Shown here: positions 27,552 to 35,907 of the stretch, in pieces
Layout: every line of letters starts with the position of its first letter
Position numbering within the stretch: the stretch's first letter is position 1
Assembly: GCF_007954365.1 (NCBI RefSeq)
Contig: NZ_VOLO01000001.1
Coordinates: 930,001-994,000, forward strand
From: Frigoribacterium sp. ACAM 257
GTDB lineage: Bacteria; Actinomycetota; Actinomycetes; Actinomycetales; Microbacteriaceae
Direction: 5' to 3'
Length of the DNA stretch: 64,000 nucleotides
Translations under genes and position numbers: made by a program
Notes under the pieces: model-generated
What the model saw: only the letters and a program-made list of their open reading frames with translations
Databases searched by the model: none
Told to the model about the DNA's origin: nothing

Positions 27552-27913
27552 GCGTGCCCCTGGGCGGAGGTCCCACCTCCTCGATGCCCGAGGTGACCGC
27601 GCAGGAGGCGGTGGCCCTGGTGGGCGACGGCGCCTACCTGCTCGACGTGCGAGAGCAGTCGGAGTGGGACGAGGGCCACGCGCCCCAGGCCGTGCTCGTG
27701 CCCCTCTCCGAGCTGGCCGACAGGGTCGACGAGGTCCCCGCAGACCGCGACGTCCTCGTCGTGTGCCACTCCGGGATGCGCTCGATGCGAGCCACCGCCG
27801 CGCTCCTCCGCTCCGGCCTCCGTGCCGTCAACGTCGAGGGCGGCATGCTCGCCTGGCGAGACGCTGACGGCGACGTCGTCAGCGAGGGCGACGGCCGCCC
27901 GACGGTCGGCTGA
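27548..27913 (+). CDS. Rhodanese-like domain protein
   Basis: GTG at 27548 overlaps the secF stop and gives 121 residues, a single rhodanese domain. The N-terminal CH2A-like strand is AYLLDVREQSEWDEGHAPQA, the active-site loop is VVCHSGMRS with a cysteine nucleophile, and VEGGMLAWRDAD closes the domain. It probably transfers sulfane sulfur or acts in redox maintenance; the donor is unknown. Location after secDF and before rel is seen in related genomes as far as I recall. Confidence 0.88.
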   Translation: MSVPLGGGPTSSMPEVTAQEAVALVGDGAYLLDVREQSEWDEGHAPQAVLVPLSELADRVDEVPADRDVLVVCHSGMRSMRATAALLRSGLRAVNVEGGMLAWRDADGDVVSEGDGRPTVG

Positions 27914-27924
27914 CCGGGAGCGAG

Positions 27925-27930
27925 TAGCGT
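27925..27930 (+). promoter_or_regulatory. Possible -10 of rel
   Basis: TAGCGT lies 79 bases upstream of the GTG at 28010, just after the rhodanese stop. Confidence 0.3.
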
Positions 27931-28009
27931 TGTCCCGACTCGTGCACGACCAGGCGCCCGTTCCCGGAGGCGCGTCATCGTGCGCGAGCGACGACGAGGA
28001 GGCGCGGTC

Positions 28010-30292
28010 GTGACCGAGATCACCACGAGGGAGACCCCCGCGGGCCCCGAGCAGGGCGGCACAGCCTCCCTGCGCACGCTCTTGCCGCGGCTGTTCTCCC
28101 GCAGCCAGCCCGCCGGCGCCGTCGACCGTCTCGTCAAGACGGTCCGCATGCACCACCCCAAGGCCGACCTCGTCGTGATCGAACGCGCCTACACCGTCGC
28201 CGAGAAAGCGCACCGCGGCCAGCTCCGCAAGAGCGGCGAGCCCTACATCACGCACCCCGTGGCGGTCGCCCAGATCCTCGCCGACCTCGGCATCGGGTCG
28301 AAGACGATCGCCGCGGCGCTCCTGCACGACACCGTCGAGGACACCGACTACACGCTCGACATGCTGCAGCGCGACTTCGGCGACGAGATCGCCATGCTCG
28401 TCGACGGGGTCACGAAGCTCGACAAGCTGAAGTACGGCGACAGCGCCCAGGCCGAGACCGTCCGCAAGATGGTCGTCGCGATGTCGAAAGACATCAGGGT
28501 GCTCGTGATCAAGCTCGCCGACCGGCTGCACAACGCGCGCACCTGGGGCTTCGTCGAGTCGTCGTCGGCGACGCGCAAGGCGACCGAGACGCTCGAGATC
28601 TACGCCCCCCTGGCTCACCGGCTGGGCATCCAGGCCATCAAGTGGGAGCTGGAGGACCTGAGCTTCGCCGTCCTGCACCCGAAGCTCTACGTCGAGATCG
28701 ACAACCTCGTCAAGCAGCGCACCCCGCAGCGCGAGCAGTTCGTCCAGAACGTCATCAACGCGGTCAAGTCCGACCTCAAGTCGACGAAGATCCGCGGCGA
28801 GGTGGTCGGCCGGCCGAAGCAGTACTACTCGATCTACCAGAAGATGATCGTGCGGGGGCGCGAGTTCGACGAGATCTACGACCTCGTGGGCATCCGCGTC
28901 CTCGTCACGTCGCTGCGTGACTGCTATGCCGTGCTCGGGTCCATCCACGCCCGGTGGAACCCCATCCCCGGCCGTTTCAAGGACTACATCGCGACCCCGA
29001 AGTTCAACCTCTACCAGTCGCTCCACACGACGGTGATCGGCCCCAAGGGGCGACCGGTCGAGATCCAGATCCGCACGCACGAGATGCACCAGCGGGCCGA
29101 GTTCGGCGTGGCGGCGCACTGGAAGTACAAGCAGAGGATGAACGGCGGTCGGGACGACACGGCGACCGGCGCCCGGACCGAGACCGACATGGCGTGGCTG
29201 GCGCACATCTCCGACTGGCAGGCGGAGACCGCCGACCCGGGGGAGTTCCTCGACAGCCTCCGCTTCGAGATCGGCGCGAAAGAGGTGTACGTCTTCACGC
29301 CCCAGGGCAAGGTCATCGGCCTCCCCTCGGGAGCGACGCCCGTCGACTTCGCCTACGCCGTGCACACCGAGGTCGGGCACCGCACGATGGGCGCCAAGGT
29401 CAACGGCCGTCTCATCCCGCTCGAGAGCGTGCTCAACAGCGGCGACGTCGTCGAGGTCTTCACCTCGAAGAACCCGGACTCCGGCCCCAGCCAGGACTGG
29501 CTCGGCTTCGTCAAGAGCCCGCGTGCCCGGAACAAGATCCGGCAGTGGTTCACGAAGGAGCGACGCGACGAGGCGATCGAGCAGGGCAAGGACGCCATCG
29601 CCCGCGCGATGCGCAAGCAGAACCTGCCGCTGCAGAAGTTGATGAACCAGGACAGCATCACCGAGGTGGCGTCCCAGCTTCGCTACGACGACGTCTCGAG
29701 CCTCTACGCCGCCGTGGGCGAGGGCCACCTCTCGACCCAGTCCGTCATCGAGAAGGTCCTGGCCTCGGTCCAGCAGCAGACCGAGGTCGAGGGGGAGTAC
29801 GAGTTCCCGAGCAAGGGCGTCTCGCGTCCCCTCCGCAACAGCGACTCGGGCGTGCTCGTGCGGGGAGCCCCTGACATCCTGGTCAAGCTCGCCAAGTGCT
29901 GCACTCCCGTCCCCGGCGACCAGGTCGTCGGCTTCGTCACGCGCGGCCAGGGCGTCAGCGTGCACCAGGCGACCTGCCACAACGTCCAGGGCCTGATGCA
30001 GGAGCCGGAGCGGATGATCGAGGTCGAGTGGGCCCCGTCGTCCAAGAGCGTGTTCCTCGTCCAGATCCAGATCGAGGCGCTCGACCGCGCAGGGCTGCTC
30101 TCGGACGTGACCCGGGTGCTGTCCGAGCACCACGTGAACATCCTCTCGGCCAACGTCTCCACCTCCGACGAGCGGCTGGCGATCAGCCGCTTCGTCTTCG
30201 AGATGGGCGACACCACGCACCTCGACCGCGTCCTCAACGCCGTCCGTCGCATCGACGCCGTCTACGACGTGTACCGGGTCAGCGCAGGCTGA
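28010..30292 (+). CDS. rel: Bifunctional (p)ppGpp synthetase/hydrolase
   Basis: I choose GTG at 28010 because GAGGAGG sits 8-9 bases before it (an in-frame start at 27980 lacks one). This gives 760 residues. Domains in order: HD hydrolase with AEKAHRGQ and LLHDTVEDTDY near 103; synthetase with YDLVGIRVLV near 289 and FNLYQSLHTTVIGP; TGS from about 424 (VYVFTPQGKVIGLPSGATP); a zinc-finger-like CCTPVPGD near 630; and a C-terminal ACT domain from about 682. Both HD and synthetase residues are present, so it should make and degrade the stringent-response alarmone. Confidence 0.97.
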   Translation: MTEITTRETPAGPEQGGTASLRTLLPRLFSRSQPAGAVDRLVKTVRMHHPKADLVVIERAYTVAEKAHRGQLRKSGEPYITHPVAVAQILADLGIGSKTIAAALLHDTVEDTDYTLDMLQRDFGDEIAMLVDGVTKLDKLKYGDSAQAETVRKMVVAMSKDIRVLVIKLADRLHNARTWGFVESSSATRKATETLEIYAPLAHRLGIQAIKWELEDLSFAVLHPKLYVEIDNLVKQRTPQREQFVQNVINAVKSDLKSTKIRGEVVGRPKQYYSIYQKMIVRGREFDEIYDLVGIRVLVTSLRDCYAVLGSIHARWNPIPGRFKDYIATPKFNLYQSLHTTVIGPKGRPVEIQIRTHEMHQRAEFGVAAHWKYKQRMNGGRDDTATGARTETDMAWLAHISDWQAETADPGEFLDSLRFEIGAKEVYVFTPQGKVIGLPSGATPVDFAYAVHTEVGHRTMGAKVNGRLIPLESVLNSGDVVEVFTSKNPDSGPSQDWLGFVKSPRARNKIRQWFTKERRDEAIEQGKDAIARAMRKQNLPLQKLMNQDSITEVASQLRYDDVSSLYAAVGEGHLSTQSVIEKVLASVQQQTEVEGEYEFPSKGVSRPLRNSDSGVLVRGAPDILVKLAKCCTPVPGDQVVGFVTRGQGVSVHQATCHNVQGLMQEPERMIEVEWAPSSKSVFLVQIQIEALDRAGLLSDVTRVLSEHHVNILSANVSTSDERLAISRFVFEMGDTTHLDRVLNAVRRIDAVYDVYRVSAG

Positions 30293-30338
30293 CCCGGGTC
30301 GACCCCGTCCCCGGGGCGCCCACGGCCGTAGGTGCGCG

Positions 30339-30923
30339 TCAGACGGGCAGGGGGTCCACGAGCGTCCGCAGCCGCGCTGCCGCCCGTCGGCGGCCCGGCA
30401 GTCGGCCGTGCCGTCGGACCAGGCCAGTCACCCGGCGCGGATCGACGCCGTGGTCCGTGAGCAGGGTCCGCACCAGTCGCTCGGCGTCGCTCGACCAGTC
30501 GTCGGCGCGGAGGAGGTCGAGGACGGTGCGCGTCGGGGACGTCACCCTCACTCGACCGAGCTGGGTGATCTCGTCGTCGTCGATCAGCACTTCGCCGACC
30601 GTGATCCGTGGCCGGTCGTCGTGGTGCCGCGCCCACGACGGCACCACCGCCTCCAGGTGACGAGGGGCCGCCGCTCGCGCGCCCCAGATCCAGGCGGCCG
30701 TGCCTCGTGCCGCCACGACGACCGGGCCGAGGGAGTCGGCCAGGGCGGCGGCCCTGAGCCAGGCGTCGTCGGGATCGGCGACCGACGCCCAGCTGTCCGC
30801 CACTCGGCAGACGTCGCCGTCGAGCCCGGCGGCCTGGAGCTCGACGTCGGGGAGGTCGCGCGGGGTCAGGAGTCGGGGCAGGGTCGGGGACACGTCCCCA
30901 GCCTGGCCGACCGTCGCCCCCAT
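30339..30923 (-). CDS. AbiEi antitoxin C-terminal-domain-like protein (solitary)
   Basis: ATG at 30923 gives 194 residues; an internal GTG at 30893 is an alternative start. The middle VVVAARGTAAWIWGARAAAP and the segment GRVRVTSPTRTVLDLLR are typical of the AbiEi/DUF559-associated domain, in which such proteins serve as transcriptional antitoxins of type IV systems. The usual N-terminal winged helix is not evident, and no AbiEii-like nucleotidyltransferase gene is adjacent. It is convergent with rel and followed upstream (62 bases) by the DUF349 gene. It is probably an orphan regulator or domestic protein; function unknown. Confidence 0.65.
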   Translation of the reverse strand: MGATVGQAGDVSPTLPRLLTPRDLPDVELQAAGLDGDVCRVADSWASVADPDDAWLRAAALADSLGPVVVAARGTAAWIWGARAAAPRHLEAVVPSWARHHDDRPRITVGEVLIDDDEITQLGRVRVTSPTRTVLDLLRADDWSSDAERLVRTLLTDHGVDPRRVTGLVRRHGRLPGRRRAAARLRTLVDPLPV

Positions 30924-30985
30924 GACGAACCGCCCGCCGGCCCCTGTGGAGAGCGACGGGCGGTCGGGGCCGGGGGAGGCGCGGG

Positions 30986-32224
30986 TCAGGACCCGAGCGC
31001 GTCCAGCCAGACGCGACGCGCGTCGAGAGCCTCGCGCGCCTCCTTCACCTTGCGGGCGTCGCCACCAGCCTCGGCCGCGGCGAGTTCGTCCTCGAGCTTG
31101 GTGATCGCGTCCTGCAGCTGGCTCGCGAGGCCCTCGGAGCGTGCCTTGCGCTCCGGGTTGTTCTTCTCCCAGTGCGTCTCGTCCAGCTGGCGGACGTGCG
31201 ACTCGACCTTGCGCAGGCGGTCCTCGACGGGGCGGACCTGGTCGCGCGGCACGCGACCGATCTCGTCCCAGCGCAGCTGGATGGTGGTCAGGGCCTCGCG
31301 CGCCGACACGCGGTCGCCGTTCGTGAGGATCTTCTCGGCGTCGTCGAGCAGGGCGAGCTTCGCCGTCAGGTTGTCGGCGTACTCGGCGTCGTCCTGTGCG
31401 ACGATCTCGCCCTTGGCGGCGTAGAGCACGTCGCCGGCGCGCTTGAAGCGCGCCCAGAGCGCGTCGTCGTACTTCTTGCCCGCACGGCCGGCGCGCTTCC
31501 AGTCGTCGAGCAGCCGCCGGTACTCGGGGATGCCGTCGGCGCCCTTGCTCGCCAGGGCGTCCGCCGACTCGACGAGCGCCTGCTTGCGCTGGCGCGCCTC
31601 GCGGTGCGTGGCGTCGAGGTCGGCGTAGAAGGCCTTGCGGTGCTGGTCGATGGTCGACCGGGCGGCGCGGAAGCGCTTCCACAGGTCATTGCCCTCGCCC
31701 TTGGGAATCCGCGGGCCCTCGGTCTGGTGCTTCTGCCACCGCGCGAAGATGTCGTCGACGGAGGCGGTGACCTGCTTCCACTGCACGCGCGCAGGGTCCT
31801 GTGCCGCGAGCGTCTCCGCCTCGACGACCAGGGACGTACGGTACACGACGGCCTCGGCCAGAGCCTCCTGGGCCTCGGCGCTCTGCTTCTCGGTGAGCTC
31901 GCCCACCGTGCTGTCGAGGGCGTCGACGCGGGTGCGGAGCGCGGCGACGTCGCCGACGGCGCTCGGCTCGACGAGCAGCTGCTTCAGGTGCGCGACGGTC
32001 TTGGTCACGTCGGAGGCGGACGCGCCCCGCTTGACCCGTTGCTCGAGCAGCGTGACCTGCCCGTTCAGCTCGGTGTACTTGCGCTCGTAGTAGGCGAGGG
32101 CCTCGGCGGGCGTGGCGTCGGGGTACTGCCCCACAGCCCTCTCGCCGTCGCCCTCGCGCACGTAGACGGTTCCGTCGTCGTCGACGCGGCCCCAGGGTGC
32201 CTGATCGTCAGTAGCCACTGTCAT
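30986..32224 (-). CDS. DUF349 repeat protein
   Basis: The 412-residue protein starts at ATG 32224. An N-terminal segment (GRVDDDGTVYVREGDGERAV) precedes a coiled coil at about 50-95. Three DUF349 repeats follow, each with a W-K-x-hydrophobic-G/A core: DIFARWQKHQTEG, LLDDWKRAGRAGKKYDDALW and LRWDEIGRVPRDQ. The rest is charged helix. DUF349 proteins are of unknown function. The order rel, DUF349, peptidyl-prolyl isomerase, rarA is familiar from actinobacteria. Confidence 0.85.
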   Translation of the reverse strand: MTVATDDQAPWGRVDDDGTVYVREGDGERAVGQYPDATPAEALAYYERKYTELNGQVTLLEQRVKRGASASDVTKTVAHLKQLLVEPSAVGDVAALRTRVDALDSTVGELTEKQSAEAQEALAEAVVYRTSLVVEAETLAAQDPARVQWKQVTASVDDIFARWQKHQTEGPRIPKGEGNDLWKRFRAARSTIDQHRKAFYADLDATHREARQRKQALVESADALASKGADGIPEYRRLLDDWKRAGRAGKKYDDALWARFKRAGDVLYAAKGEIVAQDDAEYADNLTAKLALLDDAEKILTNGDRVSAREALTTIQLRWDEIGRVPRDQVRPVEDRLRKVESHVRQLDETHWEKNNPERKARSEGLASQLQDAITKLEDELAAAEAGGDARKVKEAREALDARRVWLDALGS

Positions 32225-32280
32225 CCCTTGCTGGAGGTGCTCGTCGCGGAGCCCAGGACGGGCCCCGGCGATGGGTGCCC

Positions 32281-32286
32281 AGCCTA
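32281..32286 (-). promoter_or_regulatory. Possible -10 of DUF349 gene (minus strand)
   Basis: On the minus strand this reads TAGGCT, 56 bases upstream of the ATG at 32224, in the 84-base gap after the isomerase gene. Confidence 0.3.
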
Positions 32287-32308
32287 TTGCACGAGCAGGG
32301 ACGCCCGC

Positions 32309-33088
32309 CTACTCCAGGGTCAGGGACGTGATCGTGGTCGGGACGACCGGGGCGCCGTCGTTAGGCGACTCGGCCGTGGAAGGCGTCAGGCCCGCGTCCG
32401 TGACGTTCGCCGTGAGCTGGTCGAGGCCGCTCGTCACCCGCCCGACGACGGTGTAGCCGCCCGTCGACGCGTCGAGGTAGGTGTCTCCATAGGTGACGAA
32501 GAACTGGGTCGACTGCGAGTCCGGCTCGCCGCCCCGCGCCATCGCGATGGTGCCGGTCGGGTACAGGCCGTCGGACGGCACGTTCTCGAGGGGCCCGAAC
32601 GTGAAGCCCGCGTCGCCCGTGCCGTCGCCGTTCGCCGAGCCGCACTGGATGAACTTCGCCGTCTCGGCGTCGCTCATCCGGTGGCACGTCGTGTCGGTGT
32701 AGAAGCCCTGCTGCGCGAGGTCGATGATCACCGACGCGGCCTGGGGCGCGGCGGCCCCGTCGAGCTCGATCCCGAGCTGGACGTCGTCGTTCAGGTCGAG
32801 CTGTCCCGTCCAGGTGCGCCCCTCGGCGATGTCGGAGCTCGGGACGTCCCCGGTGGCCGACGCCGACGGGGACGGGCTGGCGGAGGCGGTGGCCTCGTCG
32901 CCGCTGCCGTCCGTGTTCCACACGACCTGGGTCACGACCGCGAGCCCGACCACGACCACGACGCCGACGGCGGCGAGGAGGTTGTCCCGGCGGCGACGGC
33001 GCACCTGCGTCTCGTGCACCTGCTGGCGGGCCGTGTACGCCCTCAGCCGGTCGCGTGCCTCACGGTCCTGGTTCCTGCTCGGTGCCAC
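32309..33088 (-). CDS. Membrane-anchored cyclophilin-type peptidyl-prolyl isomerase
   Basis: GTG at 33088 preceded by GGAGG gives 259 residues. The Arg-rich cytoplasmic start ([16 protein letters not shown]) is followed by one membrane helix at about 38-58, then a Ser/Ala/Pro linker and a cyclophilin domain. The domain has [50 protein letters not shown] and a C-terminal VGRVTSGLD. The catalytic region is recognisable but diverged (HRM in place of HR-V/I). It probably helps fold exported proteins outside the membrane. Confidence 0.88.
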   Translation of the reverse strand: MAPSRNQDREARDRLRAYTARQQVHETQVRRRRRDNLLAAVGVVVVVGLAVVTQVVWNTDGSGDEATASASPSPSASATGDVPSSDIAEGRTWTGQLDLNDDVQLGIELDGAAAPQAASVIIDLAQQGFYTDTTCHRMSDAETAKFIQCGSANGDGTGDAGFTFGPLENVPSDGLYPTGTIAMARGGEPDSQSTQFFVTYGDTYLDASTGGYTVVGRVTSGLDQLTANVTDAGLTPSTAESPNDGAPVVPTTITSLTLE

Positions 33089-33157
33089 GTGTCCTCCATG
33101 CCGGTGATGTCCCGCACGACCTTATCCGAGGTGCCCTCCGGCGTCGGCGGCCCGGTC

Positions 33158-33163
33158 TACCAT
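33158..33163 (+). promoter_or_regulatory. -10 of rarA, consistent with leaderless mRNA
   Basis: TACCAT ends eight bases upstream of the rarA ATG and no Shine-Dalgarno is present. Confidence 0.4.
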
Positions 33164-33171
33164 CGGTACCC

Positions 33172-34581
33172 ATGAGCCCTCTCCCGCAGAGCTCGACCCC
33201 ACTCGCGGTCCGCATGCGCCCCACCAGCCTCGACGAGGTCGCCGGCCAGCGACACCTCCTCCGACCCGGCTCCCCGCTCGTGACCCTGGCAAGCGACACG
33301 ACCGGTGAGCAGGGCGCCGTCTCCGTCATCCTCTGGGGGCCGCCCGGCACGGGCAAGACGACGCTCGCGCAGGCGATCGCCCACACGTCGGGGAGGCAGT
33401 TCATCGAGCTCTCGGCGGTGACGGCCGGCGTGAAGGACGTCCGGCAGGTGATGGAGAAGGCGCTGACGAACCGTGACCTCTACGGCACGACGACGGTCCT
33501 GTTCCTCGACGAGATCCACCGCTTCACGAAGGCCCAACAGGACGCGCTGCTGCCCGGCGTCGAGAACGGCTGGGTGATCCTCATCGCCGCGACGACCGAG
33601 AACCCGTCGTTCTCGGTGATCACGCCGCTCCTGTCGCGGTCGCTGCTGCTCACGCTCGAGCAGCTGAGCGACGACGACCTCGGCGACCTCGTCCGACGGG
33701 CGGTCGTCGACCCCCGCGGCCTGGCCGATCGGGTCGTCCTGGACGACGAGGCGCTGGCCACGATCGTCCGCCTGGCCTCCGGCGACGCCCGGCGGGCGCT
33801 GACCGCGCTCGAGGCCTCCGCCCACTCCGCGGCCGCGACTGCGGAGGAGGCGAGGGGAGCCCGTCCTGTCGACCCGTCCGCGGACGCGGACGCCGACTAC
33901 GACCCCGACGCCGAGTACGACGACCCGGACGACGCCGACGACCGGCCGGTCATCACGGCCGAGACGGTGGCGCAGTCCGTCGACCGCGCGCTCCTCCGCT
34001 ACGACCGCAACGGCGACGAGCACTACGACGTCATCAGCGCGTTCATCAAGTCGGTCCGTGGCTCCGACGTCGACGCGGCCCTGCACTACCTCGCCCGGAT
34101 GATCGAGGCCGGCGAAGATCCGCGCTTCATCTGCCGGCGCATCATCGTGTCCGCCGGCGAGGACATCGGCATGGCCGACCCGAACGCGCTCACGGTGGCC
34201 GTCTCGGCGGCCACCGCCGTACAGATGATCGGAATGCCCGAGGGGCGCATCCCGATGGCCGAGGCCGTCGTCTACCTGGCCACCGCCCCGAAGTCGAACC
34301 GCTCGTACAGCGCCCTCGACGCGGCGATCGCCGACGTCCGCGCGGGCGCCGCCGGTCCCGTGCCGAAGCACCTCCGGGACGCCCACTACCCGGGGGCGAA
34401 GCGGCTCGGCCACGGCAAGGGCTACAAGTACTCGCACGACTCCGAGTTCGGGGTCGTCGAGCAGCAGTACCTGCCCGACGAGCTCGTCGGGCGCACGTAC
34501 TACGACCCCACGGCGAACGGGAACGAGCGCGACGTCGCCGCTCGGCTCGAGAAGCTGCGCCGGATCACGCGCGGCGGCTGA
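33172..34581 (+). CDS. rarA: Replication-associated recombination protein A
   Basis: ATG at 33172 gives 469 residues. Walker A GPPGTGKT is at 56-63, Walker [11 protein letters not shown] near 110, sensor 1 in [12 protein letters not shown], and the MgsA C-terminal tetramerisation domain ([26 protein letters not shown]). An extra acidic stretch, rich in Asp/Ala at about residues 213-263 (nt 33810-33960), separates the lid domain from the C-terminal part; most family members lack it. RarA acts at stalled replication forks. The start has no ribosome site. Confidence 0.94.
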   Translation: MSPLPQSSTPLAVRMRPTSLDEVAGQRHLLRPGSPLVTLASDTTGEQGAVSVILWGPPGTGKTTLAQAIAHTSGRQFIELSAVTAGVKDVRQVMEKALTNRDLYGTTTVLFLDEIHRFTKAQQDALLPGVENGWVILIAATTENPSFSVITPLLSRSLLLTLEQLSDDDLGDLVRRAVVDPRGLADRVVLDDEALATIVRLASGDARRALTALEASAHSAAATAEEARGARPVDPSADADADYDPDAEYDDPDDADDRPVITAETVAQSVDRALLRYDRNGDEHYDVISAFIKSVRGSDVDAALHYLARMIEAGEDPRFICRRIIVSAGEDIGMADPNALTVAVSAATAVQMIGMPEGRIPMAEAVVYLATAPKSNRSYSALDAAIADVRAGAAGPVPKHLRDAHYPGAKRLGHGKGYKYSHDSEFGVVEQQYLPDELVGRTYYDPTANGNERDVAARLEKLRRITRGG

Positions 34582-34621
34582 GCCCGGGGCAGGCCTGCTT
34601 CGACACGCCCGTCGGCGGGGG

Positions 34622-34650
34622 TCGACCGCCCGACGGTGCTCCTGTATGCT
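34622..34650 (+). promoter_or_regulatory. Promoter of rpsD
   Basis: TCGACC (34622-34627) and TATGCT (34645-34650) are separated by 17 bases and match the -35 and -10 consensus at four and five of six positions. Transcription would start near 34657, about 170 bases before rpsD. Confidence 0.5.
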
Positions 34651-34656
34651 CGGGTG

Positions 34657-34825
34657 GTTGCCTGCACTCGGGCGTCGACGCGCGGCTGCTGATGACGACC
34701 CGACCAAGGCGGTCAGACCTGTAGCCGGTCTCCGCCGCGGCGATCATCCCTCTTGTTAGGCCCGTCGGCGCTCACGCGCCAGGCCGGCGAACACCACCAC
34801 CGACAAGATCTCGATAGGAACACGC
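34657..34825 (+). ncRNA. Long structured leader of rpsD
   Basis: Two hairpins are readable. The first has GGCGG (34708-34712) with CCGCC (34732-34736) outside and AGACC (34715-34719) with GGTCT (34727-34731) inside, separated by a two-base bulge and a seven-base loop. The second pairs GGCGC (34767-34771) with GCGCC (34776-34780). S4 represses its own mRNA in several bacteria through unrelated leaders, so this may be an autoregulatory site; the structure matches no class I can name. Confidence 0.45.
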
Positions 34826-35455
34826 ATGTCCACCAAGTCCCGCACCCGGAGCAAGACGCGTCTCTCGCGTGCTCTCGGCATCGCCCTCACCCCGAAGGCC
34901 GCCCGCTACCTCGAGAAGCGTCCCTACGCTCCCGGCGAGCACGGCCGCACCAAGCGCAAGACCGACAGCGACTACGCCGTCCGTCTCCGCGAGAAGCAGC
35001 GTCTGCGTGCCCAGTACGGCATCCGCGAGGCACAGCTCAAGATCGTCTTCAACGAGGCCCGCAAGGCCTCGGGCCTGACCGGTGAGAACCTGGTCGAGCT
35101 GCTCGAGACCCGTCTCGACGCCCTCGTCCTGCGTGCCGGCTTCGCCCGCACCACGGCGCAGGCGCGCCAGATGGTCGTGCACCGGCACATCCTCGTCGAC
35201 GGCAAGCTCGTCGACCGCCCCTCGTTCCGCGTCAAGCCCGGCCAGATGATCCACGTCAAGGCCAAGAGCGAGACCACCGAGCCCTTCCAGGTGGCCGCGG
35301 CCGGCGGTCACGTCGACCTGCTCCCCAAGACCCCTGGCTACCTCGAGGTCGAGATCGACAAGCTGCAGGCGCGCCTCGTGCGTCGCCCGAAGCGCGCCGA
35401 GGTCCCCGTGACCTGCGAGGTCCAGCTGGTCGTCGAGTACTACGCCGCCCGCTAG
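34826..35455 (+). CDS. rpsD: 30S ribosomal protein S4
   Basis: ATG at 34826 gives 209 residues. The S4 RNA-binding domain is at about 98-160 (RLDALVLRAGFARTTAQARQ, VHRHILVDGKLVDRPSF). The N-terminus has no cysteines, so this is the zinc-free (C-minus) form. It is an early-binding assembly protein of the small subunit. It stands alone with its own promoter, long leader and terminator, unlike the copy within the alpha operon of many bacteria. Confidence 0.97.
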   Translation: MSTKSRTRSKTRLSRALGIALTPKAARYLEKRPYAPGEHGRTKRKTDSDYAVRLREKQRLRAQYGIREAQLKIVFNEARKASGLTGENLVELLETRLDALVLRAGFARTTAQARQMVVHRHILVDGKLVDRPSFRVKPGQMIHVKAKSETTEPFQVAAAGGHVDLLPKTPGYLEVEIDKLQARLVRRPKRAEVPVTCEVQLVVEYYAAR

Positions 35456-35482
35456 TCGCACCGGTACACCCGTACCACCACA

Positions 35483-35517
35483 GAGGGAGCGCTCCACGTC
35501 GCGTGGGGCGCTCCCTC
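35483..35517 (+). terminator. Strong terminator hairpin after rpsD
   Basis: GAGGGAGCGCTCCAC (35483-35497) pairs over 15 bases (one T-G wobble) with 35503-35517 around the loop GTCGC. It begins 28 bases after the rpsD stop. A second stem CCGTCGT/ACGACGG (35544-35550, 35560-35566) follows. Confidence 0.7.
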
Positions 35518-35555
35518 CGTCGTTCCCGGGGGAGGTACGTCCTCCGTCGTTCCCG
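35514..35555. repeat. 15-bp direct repeat after rpsD terminator
   Basis: CCTCCGTCGTTCCCG occurs identically at 35514-35528 and 35541-35555. The first copy includes the end of the terminator stem and the second feeds a small hairpin. It may reflect a local duplication. Confidence 0.5.
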
Positions 35556-35574
35556 ACGGACGACGGCGACGAAG

Positions 35575-35580
35575 TAGGCT
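35575..35580 (+). promoter_or_regulatory. Possible -10 before small membrane protein and alaS
   Basis: TAGGCT lies 49 bases upstream of the GTG at 35630, directly after the rpsD terminator region. Confidence 0.35.
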
Positions 35581-35629
35581 GACGTGTCGTCTCGTGTGCT
35601 CGTCACGGGACACGTCGTGAGGAGCACCC

Positions 35630-35842
35630 GTGAAGAACCTGGTCCTGCTGTCCGTCGGAGTCGCACTCGGCCTCGTCGGTGCGCACCTCCTCAACTCGAC
35701 TCCGCGCGGCCGCCGGTTCTTCGGCGAGCTCGACGGCGGACTCGACCACTTCCGTGCCGCGGTCGTCGACGGGTACCGCTCCCGCGACGCCGAGCTGCGC
35801 GGCACCGACCCGCACGACGACGGCACGACCAGCGCGAGCTGA
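35630..35842 (+). CDS. Small single-pass membrane protein, unknown
   Basis: GTG at 35630 follows GAGGAG and gives 70 residues. An N-terminal hydrophobic helix (LVLLSVGVALGLVGAHLL) is followed by PRGRRFFGELDGGLDHFRAA and an acidic tail. Similar short proteins sit upstream of alaS in related actinobacteria as I recall, but no function is known. It has a good ribosome site, and alaS starts 65 bases later, so the two are probably cotranscribed. Confidence 0.7.
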   Translation: MKNLVLLSVGVALGLVGAHLLNSTPRGRRFFGELDGGLDHFRAAVVDGYRSRDAELRGTDPHDDGTTSAS

Positions 35843-35907
35843 CCGCGTGGGGGCCCGAGCGCCTCCTCGTCAGCAGCCCCATCGACCGACCCCTCCTCAG
35901 GAGAACC

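Noticed and set aside
27980-28009. Earlier start for rel adding ten residues
   Set aside because: The added sequence is Arg/Gly-rich, encoded by the region holding the GAGGAGG ribosome site that suits the GTG at 28010.
28110-28240. Short open frames within rel and other genes as small proteins
   Set aside because: They lie in alternative frames of well-identified genes, lack ribosome sites and have composition set by the main frame.
30293-30985. Type IV toxin-antitoxin pair
   Set aside because: Only an AbiEi-like protein is present; the neighbours are rel and a DUF349 protein, neither of which is an AbiEii toxin.
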